Source of the DNA: Rhodococcus jostii RHA1
GTDB lineage: Bacteria; Actinomycetota; Actinomycetes; Mycobacteriales; Mycobacteriaceae
Length of the DNA: 64,000 bases
Assembly (NCBI RefSeq): GCF_000014565.1
Contig: NC_008268.1
Span: 7,196,501 to 7,260,500 of the forward strand
Reading direction: 5' to 3'
The position numbers and the translations under genes were made by a program. Shown one piece after another: positions 7,638 through 18,630 of the stretch (its first letter is position 1; each line of letters starts with the position of its first letter). The notes beneath the pieces are model-generated. The model did no database searches, was not told where the DNA came from, and saw only the letters and a list, made by a program, of their open reading frames with translations.

Positions 7638-9284
7638 CTACAGTCCGCTCGTTGTATCGGACCTGGTGGGGATGACTGCAACGTTGTGGTCGCGACCATC
7701 GGAGACTGTGCTCGCCTGGTCTGTCGATGTGGGCTGACCTGTGTTTTCCCGATGCTGTCGTCTGATGTCGGCTTTGTCGATCTTGCCCATTGCAGTCTTG
7801 GGGATCTCATCGACTCTCACGAAACGATCGGGCAGCCAGAATCGGGGGAGTGTTGTCGCCAGGAACGTCCGGAGCTCCTCGTCGGTCACGTCGGCGTCCA
7901 GCCGGAGCCACGCGAGGGGGCGTTCCTGCCATGTGTCGTCCGGTATGGCGATGACGGCGGCCTCCGAGACAGCAGGATGAATCATGAGCGCATTCTCGAG
8001 GTCTACCGAGGAGATCCACTCCCCACCGCTCTTGACGAGGTCCTTTTCGCGGTCCTTGATCTGCAGGCGGGCATCTGGGTGAACGGTCGCCACATCGCCG
8101 GTGCGCAGCCAGCCGTCTCGAAAGCTGTCCGCCGTTCGTGGATCGTCCAGGTATTCCCGGGCGACCCACGGCGAACGTACTTCCAGTTCGCCGACGGTCT
8201 GACCATCCCAGTGTTGCGGTGAGCCGGATTCGTCCACGACGCGGAGCTCGAACAACGGCAGTGGCCTGCCCTGCATCGAGCCGCCGGGGGAGAAGGTGCC
8301 CATCGGAGATGTCTCGGTCATTCCCCATCCATTTACGACGCGGGCGCCTTGCTCAGCCCACCACCGCGCCAGAGCGACCGGCGGCACCTGCCCTCCGAGC
8401 CACATCGTCTTCAGCTCCGAGAGATCGTAGCCACAGTTTCGGCGAAGGTGCTCGTCGCGCATGAGGGCGGCGACCGTTGGCGAGCCGACGAAGGTGTCGG
8501 GCCGTTCGCCATGGATCAAGTCCAGGAACCGCTCGGGTGTGGGGTGCGGTCCGGGCAGCACCAGACGTGCGCCCTGGAGCGCCGCCGCGTAGGGGACACC
8601 CCAGCCGTTGACGTGCGACATCTGGGTGGCGAGCAGGTAGGCCCGCTCCGCGTCGATCTCGACTCCGCCCTTGGTGCTGATCGCCATGGCGTGGAGCACG
8701 ATGCTCCGGTGGCTGTAGACCACGCCCTTGGGCGACCCGGTCGTGCCCGAAGTGAAGCAGATCGACGCCGCAGTGTTTTCGTCGACCTCCTGGAAGGTCC
8801 CGTGGGTGGATGCACCCGAAACGAACTGATCATAGGGAATGACCTGGTCGAAGTCATCGATCGCACCGGGTTCGCCCACAACGATGAGGTGGCGAACCGT
8901 GGGAATCCGGCCACGCATCGCCTCTACCGACGGGAGGAGATCCTCGTCGACGATCAGAACCTCATCTGAAACATGGTTGATCGTATAGGCCATGTGTTCG
9001 ACCGGCATGCGGTGATTTACCGTGTGCAGGACGGCCCCGAGCGCTGGAACCGCGAAGTATGCCGCCAGGTGCTGACGGGTATTCCACGCCATGGTTGCGA
9101 CTCGGGACCCACGTTTCACGCCGATCGATGCGAGCGCACCGGCCAGATCCCTCACGTCGGAGACCAGGTCCCGGTACGTGAAACTGCGAACCCCGTCCGA
9201 AGTCCAGGCCGTGTTGATCCGAGCGCCGTTCACGTTCTCGGCGCGCCACAGCAGCCTCGCCACCGACAATTGACTACTCATCAT
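7638..9284 (-). CDS. Acyl-CoA synthetase (AMP-forming ligase)
   Basis: Activates a carboxylic acid to its CoA ester through an acyl-adenylate. About 548 residues, full length for the family. Seen: AMP-binding P-loop CFTSGTTGSPKGVVYSH, core motif NGWGMTETSP, DGWLRTGD and DREKDLVKSGGEW, and the C-terminal catalytic lysine region PKTAMGKIDK. The start is uncertain among ATG codons at 9296, 9284 and 9281. It is divergent from the SMP-30 gene, with TGTCC/CGGACA half-sites between, and precedes the GAF/Fis regulator in the same direction. The medium-chain-like pattern suggests a small or cyclic acid from the cluster's pathway. Confidence 0.9.
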   Translation of the reverse strand: MMSSQLSVARLLWRAENVNGARINTAWTSDGVRSFTYRDLVSDVRDLAGALASIGVKRGSRVATMAWNTRQHLAAYFAVPALGAVLHTVNHRMPVEHMAYTINHVSDEVLIVDEDLLPSVEAMRGRIPTVRHLIVVGEPGAIDDFDQVIPYDQFVSGASTHGTFQEVDENTAASICFTSGTTGSPKGVVYSHRSIVLHAMAISTKGGVEIDAERAYLLATQMSHVNGWGVPYAAALQGARLVLPGPHPTPERFLDLIHGERPDTFVGSPTVAALMRDEHLRRNCGYDLSELKTMWLGGQVPPVALARWWAEQGARVVNGWGMTETSPMGTFSPGGSMQGRPLPLFELRVVDESGSPQHWDGQTVGELEVRSPWVAREYLDDPRTADSFRDGWLRTGDVATVHPDARLQIKDREKDLVKSGGEWISSVDLENALMIHPAVSEAAVIAIPDDTWQERPLAWLRLDADVTDEELRTFLATTLPRFWLPDRFVRVDEIPKTAMGKIDKADIRRQHRENTGQPTSTDQASTVSDGRDHNVAVIPTRSDTTSGL

Positions 9285-9401
9285 GAGCCCATCCACCGGT
9301 CCTACCGCCTTTCATCAGATTGCTCCAAGTCGGGTCCTCGATGGATGCCAACTCTGCGACGACGTAATTGGCCGATCCTGTACCCCGCGTCGGGCACAAG
9401 G

Positions 9402-9476
9402 TGTCCTATAACGAGTCATCGCTCGCCCCAACGTGGTGTTGCATTTTCGGACATTCGTTTGATCACTCAGCGGACA
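9402..9476. promoter_or_regulatory. TGTCC/CGGACA half-site cluster in divergent promoter region
   Basis: TGTCC at 9402-9406 faces CGGACA at 9448-9453, giving a wide inverted pair like that at 3430-3479, and a further CGGACA lies at 9471-9476. The stretch 9443-9453, read on the minus strand, is TGTCCGAAAAT, identical over 11 nt to 3431-3441. It lies between the acyl-CoA synthetase and SMP-30 genes. Confidence 0.5.
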
Positions 9477-9543
9477 ACAGTGGTAGAAACGCGGGATTGA
9501 AATGCCGAGCCCGAAACGAATCCAAATCTAAAGGGGCACAACC

Positions 9544-10443
9544 ATGACCGAATACACGCTGCGAACCATTGTCGACGGTTACTCGTACCTCGAGGGCCCC
9601 CGCTGGCATGACGGACGTCTCTGGTTTGCGGACTTCTACACCCACACCGTGAATGCCGTGAACGCCGACGGCAGCATCGAACTTGTCGCGACGGTCCCGC
9701 ACCAACCCTCTGGGCTCGGCTGGCTACCGGACGGGCGGCTGCTGATCGTGTCGATGAAGGACCGCAAGGTGCTGCGTCAAGAGTCGGACGGCACATTCGT
9801 CGAGCATGCCGACATCCACGACCTATGCGGTGGCCACGCCAACGACATGGTCGTGGACGCCCAGGGTAGGGCCTACGTGGGCAACTTCGGATTCGACCTC
9901 ATGGGTGGGGCGCCACACGAGCACACAACTGTCGTCCTCGTCGACACCGACGGAAGCGCCTCGATCGTCGCCGACGGACTGTCATTCCCCAACGGCATGG
10001 TCATCACTCCCGATGGTTCAACCCTGCTGGTCAACGAATTGTTCGGCAATCGGATCTCGGCATTCGACATCCACCCGGACGGCACGCTCGGCGAGCGAAT
10101 CGAATGGGCCGGCTACGGAGACCTCGGTGCCGAGCCCGACGTCGGCACACGACTCGAGGCCGCCACGATCGTGCCCGACGGTCTGACCCTCGACGCCGAA
10201 GGCGCCGTGTGGATTGCCGATGCCGCGAACAACCGAGCGGTGCGGATCGCCAAGGGCGGCGAAATCCTCGACGAGGTCAGCACCGCACCCGACGGGGTGT
10301 TCGCCGTCGCGCTCGGCGGCGACGACGGACGCACCCTGTTCTTGTGCGTCGCACCGAATTTCGACGAGACCGAACGCACCGCAACCCGTCTGGGGCGCAT
10401 GCTCGCCACCGAAGTGGACGTACCACACGCCGGCCGCCCCTGA
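9544..10443 (+). CDS. SMP-30/gluconolactonase/LRE family protein (lactonase-like)
   Basis: 299-residue six-bladed beta-propeller of the SMP-30 family, metal-dependent lactonases. Seen: YLEGPRWHDGRLWFAD with the first metal-ligand Glu, repeated blade motifs, FPNGMVITPDGSTLLVNE and IVPDGLTLDAEGAVWIADA, which carry the Asn and Asp ligands. No signal peptide. AAAGGGG lies about 8 nt before the ATG. It opens a plus-strand run with the flavoprotein and enoyl-CoA hydratase genes. Opening a lactone made by the Baeyer-Villiger enzyme at 13773 is an attractive but unproven role. Confidence 0.85.
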   Translation: MTEYTLRTIVDGYSYLEGPRWHDGRLWFADFYTHTVNAVNADGSIELVATVPHQPSGLGWLPDGRLLIVSMKDRKVLRQESDGTFVEHADIHDLCGGHANDMVVDAQGRAYVGNFGFDLMGGAPHEHTTVVLVDTDGSASIVADGLSFPNGMVITPDGSTLLVNELFGNRISAFDIHPDGTLGERIEWAGYGDLGAEPDVGTRLEAATIVPDGLTLDAEGAVWIADAANNRAVRIAKGGEILDEVSTAPDGVFAVALGGDDGRTLFLCVAPNFDETERTATRLGRMLATEVDVPHAGRP

Positions 10444-10447
10444 CCCT

Positions 10448-10487
10448 CCGGATCCCGCTGTGGAACCCTCTCCCGCAGCGGGTCCGG
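10448..10487 (+). terminator. Hairpin between SMP-30 and the nitronate-monooxygenase-like gene
   Basis: Left arm 10448-10460 and right arm 10476-10487 pair (right arm CAGCGGGTCCGG) with one bulged T. It may end or attenuate the SMP-30 transcript before the gene at 10526. Confidence 0.6.
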
Positions 10488-10510
10488 CGTTGATCTCACA
10501 TTTCAACTGA

Positions 10511-12417
<1,907 letters not shown>

Positions 12418-12822
12418 GGCATAGCTGTGATGTCCCTCGCGGAATACGGGTAGCACCTTTCATCGTCACTGCCTACCGGCCAATGAAATCCCATCAGTGT
12501 CGACGAGCCCACGGTTGGCCGATCAGTTTGATCAGGGCAGTTTCACAGTCCGATGGCCGCGTGAACCCGGCGTTTCTCTCTTGCGGTCGAGGGTGCTGGT
12601 TCGGGGGTGCCCGCCGAGATCATCGCCACACCTGCGCGGCCGGCCAACTGAGCGACGGCTGCGCAGGTGGAAGAAAGTGCACCGGCACCTTCCTCTAGAT
12701 GCGATGCGACGCACCTCTCAGTTCTGGGGTGGGGGACCTCAGCCACGAGTTATTCGCGCAGAGGAATTTCGCGATGACCGGGCCATGAGACCGCTGGCCA
12801 CGGCCCTCCCCGTGTTGCGGGT
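12418..12822. other. Non-coding or decayed stretch
   Basis: No supported gene between the enoyl-CoA hydratase stop and the acyl-CoA dehydrogenase relic. Short open frames on both strands have no family pattern I recognise. It probably belongs to the same decayed block as the relic to its right. Confidence 0.5.
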
Positions 12823-13470
12823 CCCAGATCTTGGTGACGCGAGCATCACGCCAAGCGCGGGCCAACCGGTACTCGTTCATTTAGCCCTGCCGCCTTGGAC
12901 TTGGACGCAGTGGGCGATCACGTCGTTCTGCACCTGCGAGGACAACCATTTGGCATTGGCAGCGTCAATCGGCGTCAACTCAGCCTCCACGTGGGCAATC
13001 GCGTACTGATCGATGACTGCTCGGGCGACTTCGATCGAGTAACGAGATCGGCGAGGGGCAACCCATTGTGCTGAAACTGACCGATCGAATGACCAAAAGC
13101 TTTGTGGTTCTTGCTTTACACCACGGTCTCGTCGAGGATCTGCGCTGCGCTGGCGAGGTTGCTGATCGCGCACTCGAGCCGCTCCTGTTGCGAGTATGTA
13201 ACAGGTGGAAGAAGCGGTAGTCGAGCTCACCGATAATGTTATCCGAGGGAACCTGGACGTTCTCGAACAACAGGTCCGCAGCAACTGACGCGTCTGGACC
13301 GACCTGGTCAGGCTTGCGACCGCGGAAGTAGCCCTTCACATCGGGTTCGATCGCAGCGAGCACCTCGCCACTCCATAACCTGGCGGGAGCCAGCGCTGTT
13401 CTGCTCCTCACTGTGCGTAGGACAGGGGTACGGTGCCACGCCGTCGGCGTGGATGCCGACACCGGAGCCG
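12823..13470 (-). pseudogene. Decayed acyl-CoA dehydrogenase relic
   Basis: Pieces of an acyl-CoA dehydrogenase are found in order on the minus strand but in different frames. GIHADGVAPY (near 13450) is followed by GEVLAAIEPDVKGYFRGRK and LLFENVQVPSDNIIGE (about 13373-13210), then VIDQYAIAHVEAELTPIDAA and KWLSSQVQNDVIAHCVQVQGG (about 13030-12880), and last MNEYRLARAWRDARVTKIW (12880-12824), the normal C-terminal motif. Several frameshifts and losses separate them, and the N-terminal part is missing. It is beyond function and shows that this catabolic region once held a further beta-oxidation enzyme. Confidence 0.8.
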
Positions 13471-13630
13471 GGCGCCATGCTCAACGTGCAGAGTTATGCA
13501 GGAGTGCCCGGACTCCTGCAGGCCGTTCTTCCGGCCAAAAATGTTGCTGCAGTTGAATGGTGGATGCCGGTGATGAACTGACCGTTCGCCACGCGAGGCA
13601 TGCGTGCACGTGTGCCCGGTGCCCGCCGCG

Positions 13631-13654
13631 TGTCCGGTGGATCGATATCGGACA
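13631..13654. promoter_or_regulatory. TGTCCG-N12-CGGACA operator candidate before the Baeyer-Villiger gene
   Basis: TGTCCG (13631-13636) and CGGACA (13649-13654) form a compact inverted repeat about 120 nt before the monooxygenase start. The same half-sites occur at 3430-3479 and 9402-9476, which suggests common control of the catabolic genes. Confidence 0.55.
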
Positions 13655-13772
13655 GTCCCGGGTTCTCGAACGGCCCTAGCGTATGTGATGTCGGTCATAC
13701 GAACGGGCCGGCTTGGCACACATCGATCTGCTCCTCGGCGCGGGTCCCAGGCATTTCACTCAAGGAGGCAGC

Positions 13773-15410
13773 ATGACCACGGCATCGATCGATACGAGGG
13801 AGCTCGACGAGGCGAACGGCGTCTTGGACGTTCTCGTCGTCGGAGGCGGCTTCGCGGGTCTGTATCAACTCGATCAACTTCGTTCACGCGGATTTTCGGT
13901 GAAGGTCGTCGAAGCCGGTGACTCGCTTGGGGGCATCTGGTACTGGAATTGCTACCCGGGTGCTCGAACCGACAGCACCGGGCAGATCTATCAGTACTCA
14001 CGCGAGGACCTGTGGAAGGACTGGAGTTACGATGAGCTCTACCCGTCATGGTCCGGTGTGCGCGACTATTTTGCCTATGTCGACCGCAAGCTCGATCTGT
14101 CTCGAGACATCATCTTCAGTACGCGGGTGACGTCTGCGGACTTCGACGGCGAGCGAAACCAATGGACAGTGCGCACCGACACGGGCCGGATGCTGCGTGC
14201 CAGGTCTGTAGTGATCTGCACTGGATTCGGCGCCAAGCCGCACATTCCCAGCATCAACGGGCTCAACAGCTTTGCAGGCGAATCTCACCACACCGCATTG
14301 TGGCCCCAAGAAGGTCTGGACATGGCCGGCAAACGCGTGGGGATCATCGGCACCGGGTCGAGCGGCGTTCAGGTCACCCAGGAGGCCGCCGCGGACGCCG
14401 AACAGATCACCATCTTCCAGCGGACACCCAACCTTGCGCTTCCGATGCGGCAGCAACAGTTGACAGGCCAGCTCAAAGAGAAGCTGAAGGAAAACCTTCC
14501 CGAGCGATTTGCCCAGCGCCGGAGGTCGTTTGCCGGGTTCGACATGGACTTCATCCCGAAGAGCGTGTTCGAAGTCTCGGACGAGGAGCGAGCTGACACC
14601 TACGAACGGATGTGGGCTACCGGCGGTTTCGAGCTGTGGCTCGCCAATTATCAAGACATCTTGCTCGATGAACGCGCGAACCGCATCATGTACGACTTCT
14701 GGCGCGACAAGGTCCGTCAGCGCGTCACCGATCCGGTCAAGGCTGAGAAGCTTGCCCCGATGGATCCGCCCCATCCGTTCGGGACGAAGCGACCCTCGCT
14801 GGAGCAGAACTTCTATGATGTGGTGAACCAGGAGAACGTCGACATCGTCGATGTGAACGAGGATCCGATCGAGCGGATTACCCCGGCGGGTGTCCAGACC
14901 AAGTCCGGTCTGCACGAGTTCGACATCCTGGTGTTCGCGACAGGTTTCGACGCGAACCGCGGTGGCATCACGTCGATCGACATCCGAGGAACCAATGATC
15001 AACTGTTGAGCCACAAGTGGTCCGAGCGGCTCGATACCTTCATGGGACTCACCACTGCGGGATTCCCCAACCTGATGTTCGTGTACGGCCCGCAGAGCCC
15101 AGCCGGATTCTGCAACGGGCCCACTTGCGCGGAGGTACAGGGTGAGATCGTTGTCGACTTCCTGACCCACGTTCGCGACGGCGGATACCAGCGGTTCGAG
15201 ACCAGCGAGGACGCTGAGCAATCATGGACGGCGCACGTGGAGGAAGTCTTCCATATGTCGCTCTTTCCGCGGGCCAAGTCTTGGTATCACGGGGCAAACA
15301 TTCCCGGTAAACCGAGCCAGATGCTCAACTACTCCGGCGGCCTTCCTTCCTACTTCGACCACTGGGAGGAAAACGTCGCGGCCGGGTACAAGGCCTTCAC
15401 ACTGTCCTGA
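13773..15410 (+). CDS. Baeyer-Villiger monooxygenase (flavin-containing)
   Basis: Inserts oxygen next to a ketone carbonyl using FAD and NADPH, giving an ester or lactone. 545 residues from ATG 13773 (AAGGAGG 6 nt upstream). Seen: FAD-binding GGGFAG (24-29), GGIWYWNCYPGARTD, the Baeyer-Villiger fingerprint FxGxxxHxxxWP as FAGESHHTALWP (167-178), NADPH-binding GTGSSG (193-198) and VFATGFDAN. The layout matches cyclohexanone/cycloalkanone monooxygenases rather than the small FMO type. Hydrolases, an SMP-30 lactonase and an acyl-CoA synthetase nearby could process the product. The true ketone is unknown. Confidence 0.93.
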   Translation: MTTASIDTRELDEANGVLDVLVVGGGFAGLYQLDQLRSRGFSVKVVEAGDSLGGIWYWNCYPGARTDSTGQIYQYSREDLWKDWSYDELYPSWSGVRDYFAYVDRKLDLSRDIIFSTRVTSADFDGERNQWTVRTDTGRMLRARSVVICTGFGAKPHIPSINGLNSFAGESHHTALWPQEGLDMAGKRVGIIGTGSSGVQVTQEAAADAEQITIFQRTPNLALPMRQQQLTGQLKEKLKENLPERFAQRRRSFAGFDMDFIPKSVFEVSDEERADTYERMWATGGFELWLANYQDILLDERANRIMYDFWRDKVRQRVTDPVKAEKLAPMDPPHPFGTKRPSLEQNFYDVVNQENVDIVDVNEDPIERITPAGVQTKSGLHEFDILVFATGFDANRGGITSIDIRGTNDQLLSHKWSERLDTFMGLTTAGFPNLMFVYGPQSPAGFCNGPTCAEVQGEIVVDFLTHVRDGGYQRFETSEDAEQSWTAHVEEVFHMSLFPRAKSWYHGANIPGKPSQMLNYSGGLPSYFDHWEENVAAGYKAFTLS

Positions 15411-15822
15411 TGACGTGCGCGAACGGCGGACAGGTCGACCTACAGCGGATCGCGCGGAAATCGTCAGGCGCAGGGCCCGGCGGCCCTCACATCCTGCCAA
15501 CGAGTTCCGATGACGGCGGTCGTCGCGGCATCCGACCTGTTCGCCCTCGACGCGCGCGAGCCGCCGGCCCGACGACCGTCCGGCGGCCGCTCGTCGACAC
15601 TGGCCCAAACCGGCGCAACTGCTGCTAGAGCTTGTGTCAATGGTGAGTGGCGGGGTATCGCGAAGGCGCCGACCGAGGATGCGATGAAGCCTCGCCGCAG
15701 GAGAACATCCTGCAGAGCCGGGTAGGCGTCCCGTGGAGTGGTGGGGCTTGGGGCCGAGCGGCGCGGCTCCGACGTAGAGTCTGACCTGTCCGAGCTACTC
15801 GACGCATTCCGTATCGCATTTC
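15411..15822. other. Decayed intergenic stretch left of the IS256-type relic
   Basis: No intact gene. Open frames on both strands are arginine-rich shadows without family motifs. Together with the transposase relic that follows, this looks like the debris at one border of the stress operon. Confidence 0.45.
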
Positions 15823-15990
15823 GCACGAAACCTGTTGGCGCACGTCCACAAGTCGCACGCCAACATGGTCGCCGCCGTGTTCCACACGTTCTTCGCCCAG
15901 CCCGATCCCGCCACCGCGCCTCCACGTGGGACGAGGCCCGATACCCCTTTGGCAGTTCCGGCACGCCAAGAATTCGGCCCGGTTCACGGT
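15823..15990 (+). pseudogene. IS256-family transposase relic
   Basis: ARNLLAHVHKSHANMVAAV followed by FHTFFAQPDPATA closely follows the mutator/IS256 transposase segment (typically NLLxxVPKxxxxMVAAxxRTIFAQPDA). A frame change follows, then STWDEARYPFGSSGTPRI, the next family segment (a DEV/RFPKI region). The rest of the gene and the ends of the element are gone. It marks the downstream border of the stress operon. Confidence 0.65.
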
Positions 15991-16164
15991 GTTCGACCAC
16001 CACGCCCCCGAAAGGACCCCTCAACGGTGACCGAAGCGTCCCGAACGAGCAAGGGCAGACAGCGCGGCGGCCGCTGATGCCCGATCATCTATGGAAATCT
16101 CCACCGCGATCACCCGGTGTGGTGGGCGACAACCGGTAATACGTGACTCCGGACGAATTTCTCG

Positions 16165-16194
16165 CGTCCCGGCACCCTCTGGTTTGCCGGGACG
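16165..16194 (-). terminator. Terminator of the minus-strand stress operon
   Basis: CGTCCCGGCA (16165-16174) and TGCCGGGACG (16185-16194) form a perfect 10-bp stem with a 10-nt loop. It lies 13 nt past the last stop codon of the operon (16208). Confidence 0.75.
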
Positions 16195-16207
16195 TAGGGT
16201 CCCGGGG

Positions 16208-16657
16208 TCAGAGCAGTAGGTGGAAGATGTCGAAGGCGACATTCCATTCGGCGGTCCCGGGGTTCTTGCGGTCCGGCTCGACCGTGACGAAGGTATGCGC
16301 CAGCGCCACGCTCAAGCCTCCGGCGATCAGCGGCAGTCGCTGCTCGGTCTCCTCGGAGAGGGCCACGTCCAAGGGCGGCCGGGCCGTCAGTTGATCGAGC
16401 AGAGGCTGTAGTTCGATCTCCTCGTCCAGTTTCTCGAACCGGTGGATGCTCTCCTGCAGCCCCTTGGTGATCGGCAGGTCCCACGGTTCGATCACGTCCC
16501 GCAGGTTTGCCTTGGCCGAGGCTTTGCCGATGAGGATCACGTCGTAGATCTTGTCGTCGATGAAATCCGTATAGCGCTTGAGGTCGTTTCGGTCGACCTG
16601 CAGTCCAGCCGCTGCCCGGAAGAACCGCTGGAATTTCACGGTGCCCATCACTGGCAT
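16208..16657 (-). CDS. DUF1931 (histone-fold-like) protein
   Basis: 149 residues from ATG 16657, which has AAAGGAG 8 nt upstream. The opening MPVMGTVKFQRFFRAAAG, the central DLKRYTDFIDDKIYDVILIG and the block DVIEPWDLPITKGLQESIHR mark family DUF1931; structures of family members show a histone fold. No catalytic motif. It is the last gene of a ten-gene heat-shock/redox operon and starts 4 nt after the reductase-like gene stops. A role in protecting or compacting DNA under stress is possible but unproven. Confidence 0.88.
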   Translation of the reverse strand: MPVMGTVKFQRFFRAAAGLQVDRNDLKRYTDFIDDKIYDVILIGKASAKANLRDVIEPWDLPITKGLQESIHRFEKLDEEIELQPLLDQLTARPPLDVALSEETEQRLPLIAGGLSVALAHTFVTVEPDRKNPGTAEWNVAFDIFHLLL

Positions 16658-16661
16658 GTCG

Positions 16662-18386
16662 TCAGCTCCTTTCGAAGTATTCATGGATTTGGCGTACCGC
16701 CATCGCTCCTTCACCGACCGCGGATGCGACTCGTTTCACCGAGCCGCGGCGGACGTCGCCCGCCGCGAATAGGCCGGGCCGGCTGGTTTCGAGCGTCCTG
16801 GACAGCCCGGCGCTGATCGGCCGGTTGCCGTCTCCTCGGGCGTGGACCGCGTCCATGCCCGTGAGGACGAAGCCGTGGTCGTCGAGTGCGATCGCGTCGG
16901 CCAGCCACCCGGTGTGCGGCGTCGCCCCGATGAAGACGAACAGGGCGTGCACCCGGATCGTGTCCTGGTCGCCCGTGCGATTGTCCTCGACCACGATTTC
17001 GTCGAGGTATTTCTCGCCGTGGACCATACGAATCTCGGTGTTCCGGTGCACGGTAACGCGCGGGTGGTGCTCGATCTGGTCGACCAGGTATCGGGACATG
17101 CTCTTTCCGAGGTCATCGCCGCGGATGAGCAGGTGGACGTGGGAGACATGGCCGGCGAGGAAGACGGTGGCCTGGCCGGCGGAGTTTCCGCCGCCGACGA
17201 TGGCCACCGGATCGGTGCCGCACATCCGCGCTTCCTGATAGGTCGCGGCGTAGTACACGCTCGTTCCCTCCAGTGCCTCGATTCCCGGGACTGCCAACTT
17301 GCGGTATCGCGCCCCGGTGGCGAGCACGACGGCCCGGCCGCGGACCGCGCCGCCGTCCGCCAGCCGGAGCACATGGTTCCCGGCCTCGGATCCCAAACCG
17401 GTCACCTCCGCCGACACCAGGATGCGGGCGCCGAACTTTCCGGCCTGGATCACGGCCCGCTCGGCCAATTCGGAGCCGGAGATCCCTGCCGGGAAGCCCA
17501 GGTAGTTCTCGATCCGGGAGGAGGTACTGGCTTGGCCGCCCGCGGCGATCGACTCCAGTGTCACCGTGTTCAACCCGTCCGAGGCACCGTACACGGACGC
17601 GGCCAGACCGGCCGGTCCGGCACCCACGACCACGAGGTTGCACACGTCCTGGGCTGCGTCCGCGACCGAGTCCGGGACCGGAAGCCCGACGATGCGGGCG
17701 AGTTCCGCATTCGTCGGATTGCGCAGCACCTTGTCGCCGTGCCAGATCACGACGGGAGTGTCCTCGGGGGCGACGTCCAGGCTGCGCAGCAGCTGCTCCG
17801 CCCGTTCGTCCCGCTCCAGATCGATCCACCGGTGGGGCAACCGGTTTCGGATGGCGAACTCGCGAAGCCGCAGCGTATCCGGGGAATAGCAGGAGCCGAT
17901 GATCCGGAACCCCGAGCCGAGCCCGATCAGCAGGTGCCGGCGCACCAGGTAGGCGCGCAGGATCAGATCGCTGAGCACGGGATCGTGGGCAACCAGCCCG
18001 CGCACCCGCTCGGCGGGGAGGACGAGCATCTCGCCATCCTCGATCGCTTCGGCGGTGAAGAACGCCACCTGGCCTTCCAGCAGTCCGAGCTCGCCCAGGA
18101 AGCGGCCGGGACCGTGCACGCGCAGTATCCGGCGTTCGCCGTCCCCGTCGCCCTCGTCGAGGACCGCGACCTTGCCGGAAAGGATGACGAAGAAGTCGTT
18201 GCTGGGCGCGCCCTCTCGGATCAGCACCTCGCCGGCGCGAACCGATCGACGCGTGCCACCGACCTCGAGCGTCGCGACCTGGTCGTCCGTCAGCCGCGGG
18301 AAAGCACCTTCCTCGTCCGGAGTCTCGTCGACCGGCTGATTGACGCCGACGGGTGTGGCGTCCTCAGACGAAGTTCTGGTCGACAT
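16662..18386 (-). CDS. Cyclic-nucleotide-binding / thioredoxin-reductase-like fusion, redox cysteines missing
   Basis: About 574 residues. Residues ~30-145 are a cyclic nucleotide-binding domain (VLIREGAPSNDFFVILSGKV, GRFLGELGLLEGQ). Residues ~165-245 form a small alpha/beta segment (IIGSCYSPDTLRLREFAI). The rest is a thioredoxin-reductase-like FAD/NADPH module (VVGAGPAGLAASVYGASDG, GGGNSAGQA, GLFAAGDVR). The CATC redox motif of thioredoxin reductase is replaced by AATY within VYYAATYQEAR, so normal thioredoxin reduction is not expected. ATG 18386 overlaps the preceding gene by 23 nt; an upstream GTG at 18407 is an alternative. A ligand-gated oxidoreductase partnered with the neighbouring thioredoxin or zinc-finger protein is plausible. 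Confidence 0.9.
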   Translation of the reverse strand: MSTRTSSEDATPVGVNQPVDETPDEEGAFPRLTDDQVATLEVGGTRRSVRAGEVLIREGAPSNDFFVILSGKVAVLDEGDGDGERRILRVHGPGRFLGELGLLEGQVAFFTAEAIEDGEMLVLPAERVRGLVAHDPVLSDLILRAYLVRRHLLIGLGSGFRIIGSCYSPDTLRLREFAIRNRLPHRWIDLERDERAEQLLRSLDVAPEDTPVVIWHGDKVLRNPTNAELARIVGLPVPDSVADAAQDVCNLVVVGAGPAGLAASVYGASDGLNTVTLESIAAGGQASTSSRIENYLGFPAGISGSELAERAVIQAGKFGARILVSAEVTGLGSEAGNHVLRLADGGAVRGRAVVLATGARYRKLAVPGIEALEGTSVYYAATYQEARMCGTDPVAIVGGGNSAGQATVFLAGHVSHVHLLIRGDDLGKSMSRYLVDQIEHHPRVTVHRNTEIRMVHGEKYLDEIVVEDNRTGDQDTIRVHALFVFIGATPHTGWLADAIALDDHGFVLTGMDAVHARGDGNRPISAGLSRTLETSRPGLFAAGDVRRGSVKRVASAVGEGAMAVRQIHEYFERS

Positions 18387-18630
18387 AACACCACCGCCAA
18401 TCTTCACCTGGCTCCATCGACTGGACGATCGGATGGCCGATGGCGTGAGCGTGCGCGCTCGCGTGCTTGCCCGGCGAAGAGTCGCAGCAACCGACGTGTC
18501 CGCACGTCAGGCACAGCCTCAGATGCACCCACGGGGTGCCGAGGCGAAGACATTCCTCGCAACCCTGCGGGGTCCGGGGCACCACGGCCCGGATCGCGGC
18601 CACGTGTGGGTCCGCATGGACATAAGTCAT
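18364..18630 (-). CDS. UBP-type zinc finger protein
   Basis: 88 residues, nearly all one ZnF-UBP domain. Zinc ligands are visible in GCEECLRLG, RLCLTCGHVGCCDSSPGKHA and the His-rich HASAHAHAIGHP. Eukaryotic ZnF-UBP domains bind the free C-terminus of ubiquitin; the bacterial target is unknown. The start ATG overlaps the thioredoxin stop (ATGA), and the 3' end overlaps the reductase-like gene by 23 nt, so all three are tightly coupled. This pairing suggests the small protein serves the reductase-like enzyme. Confidence 0.88.
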   Translation of the reverse strand: MTYVHADPHVAAIRAVVPRTPQGCEECLRLGTPWVHLRLCLTCGHVGCCDSSPGKHASAHAHAIGHPIVQSMEPGEDWRWCYVDQNFV

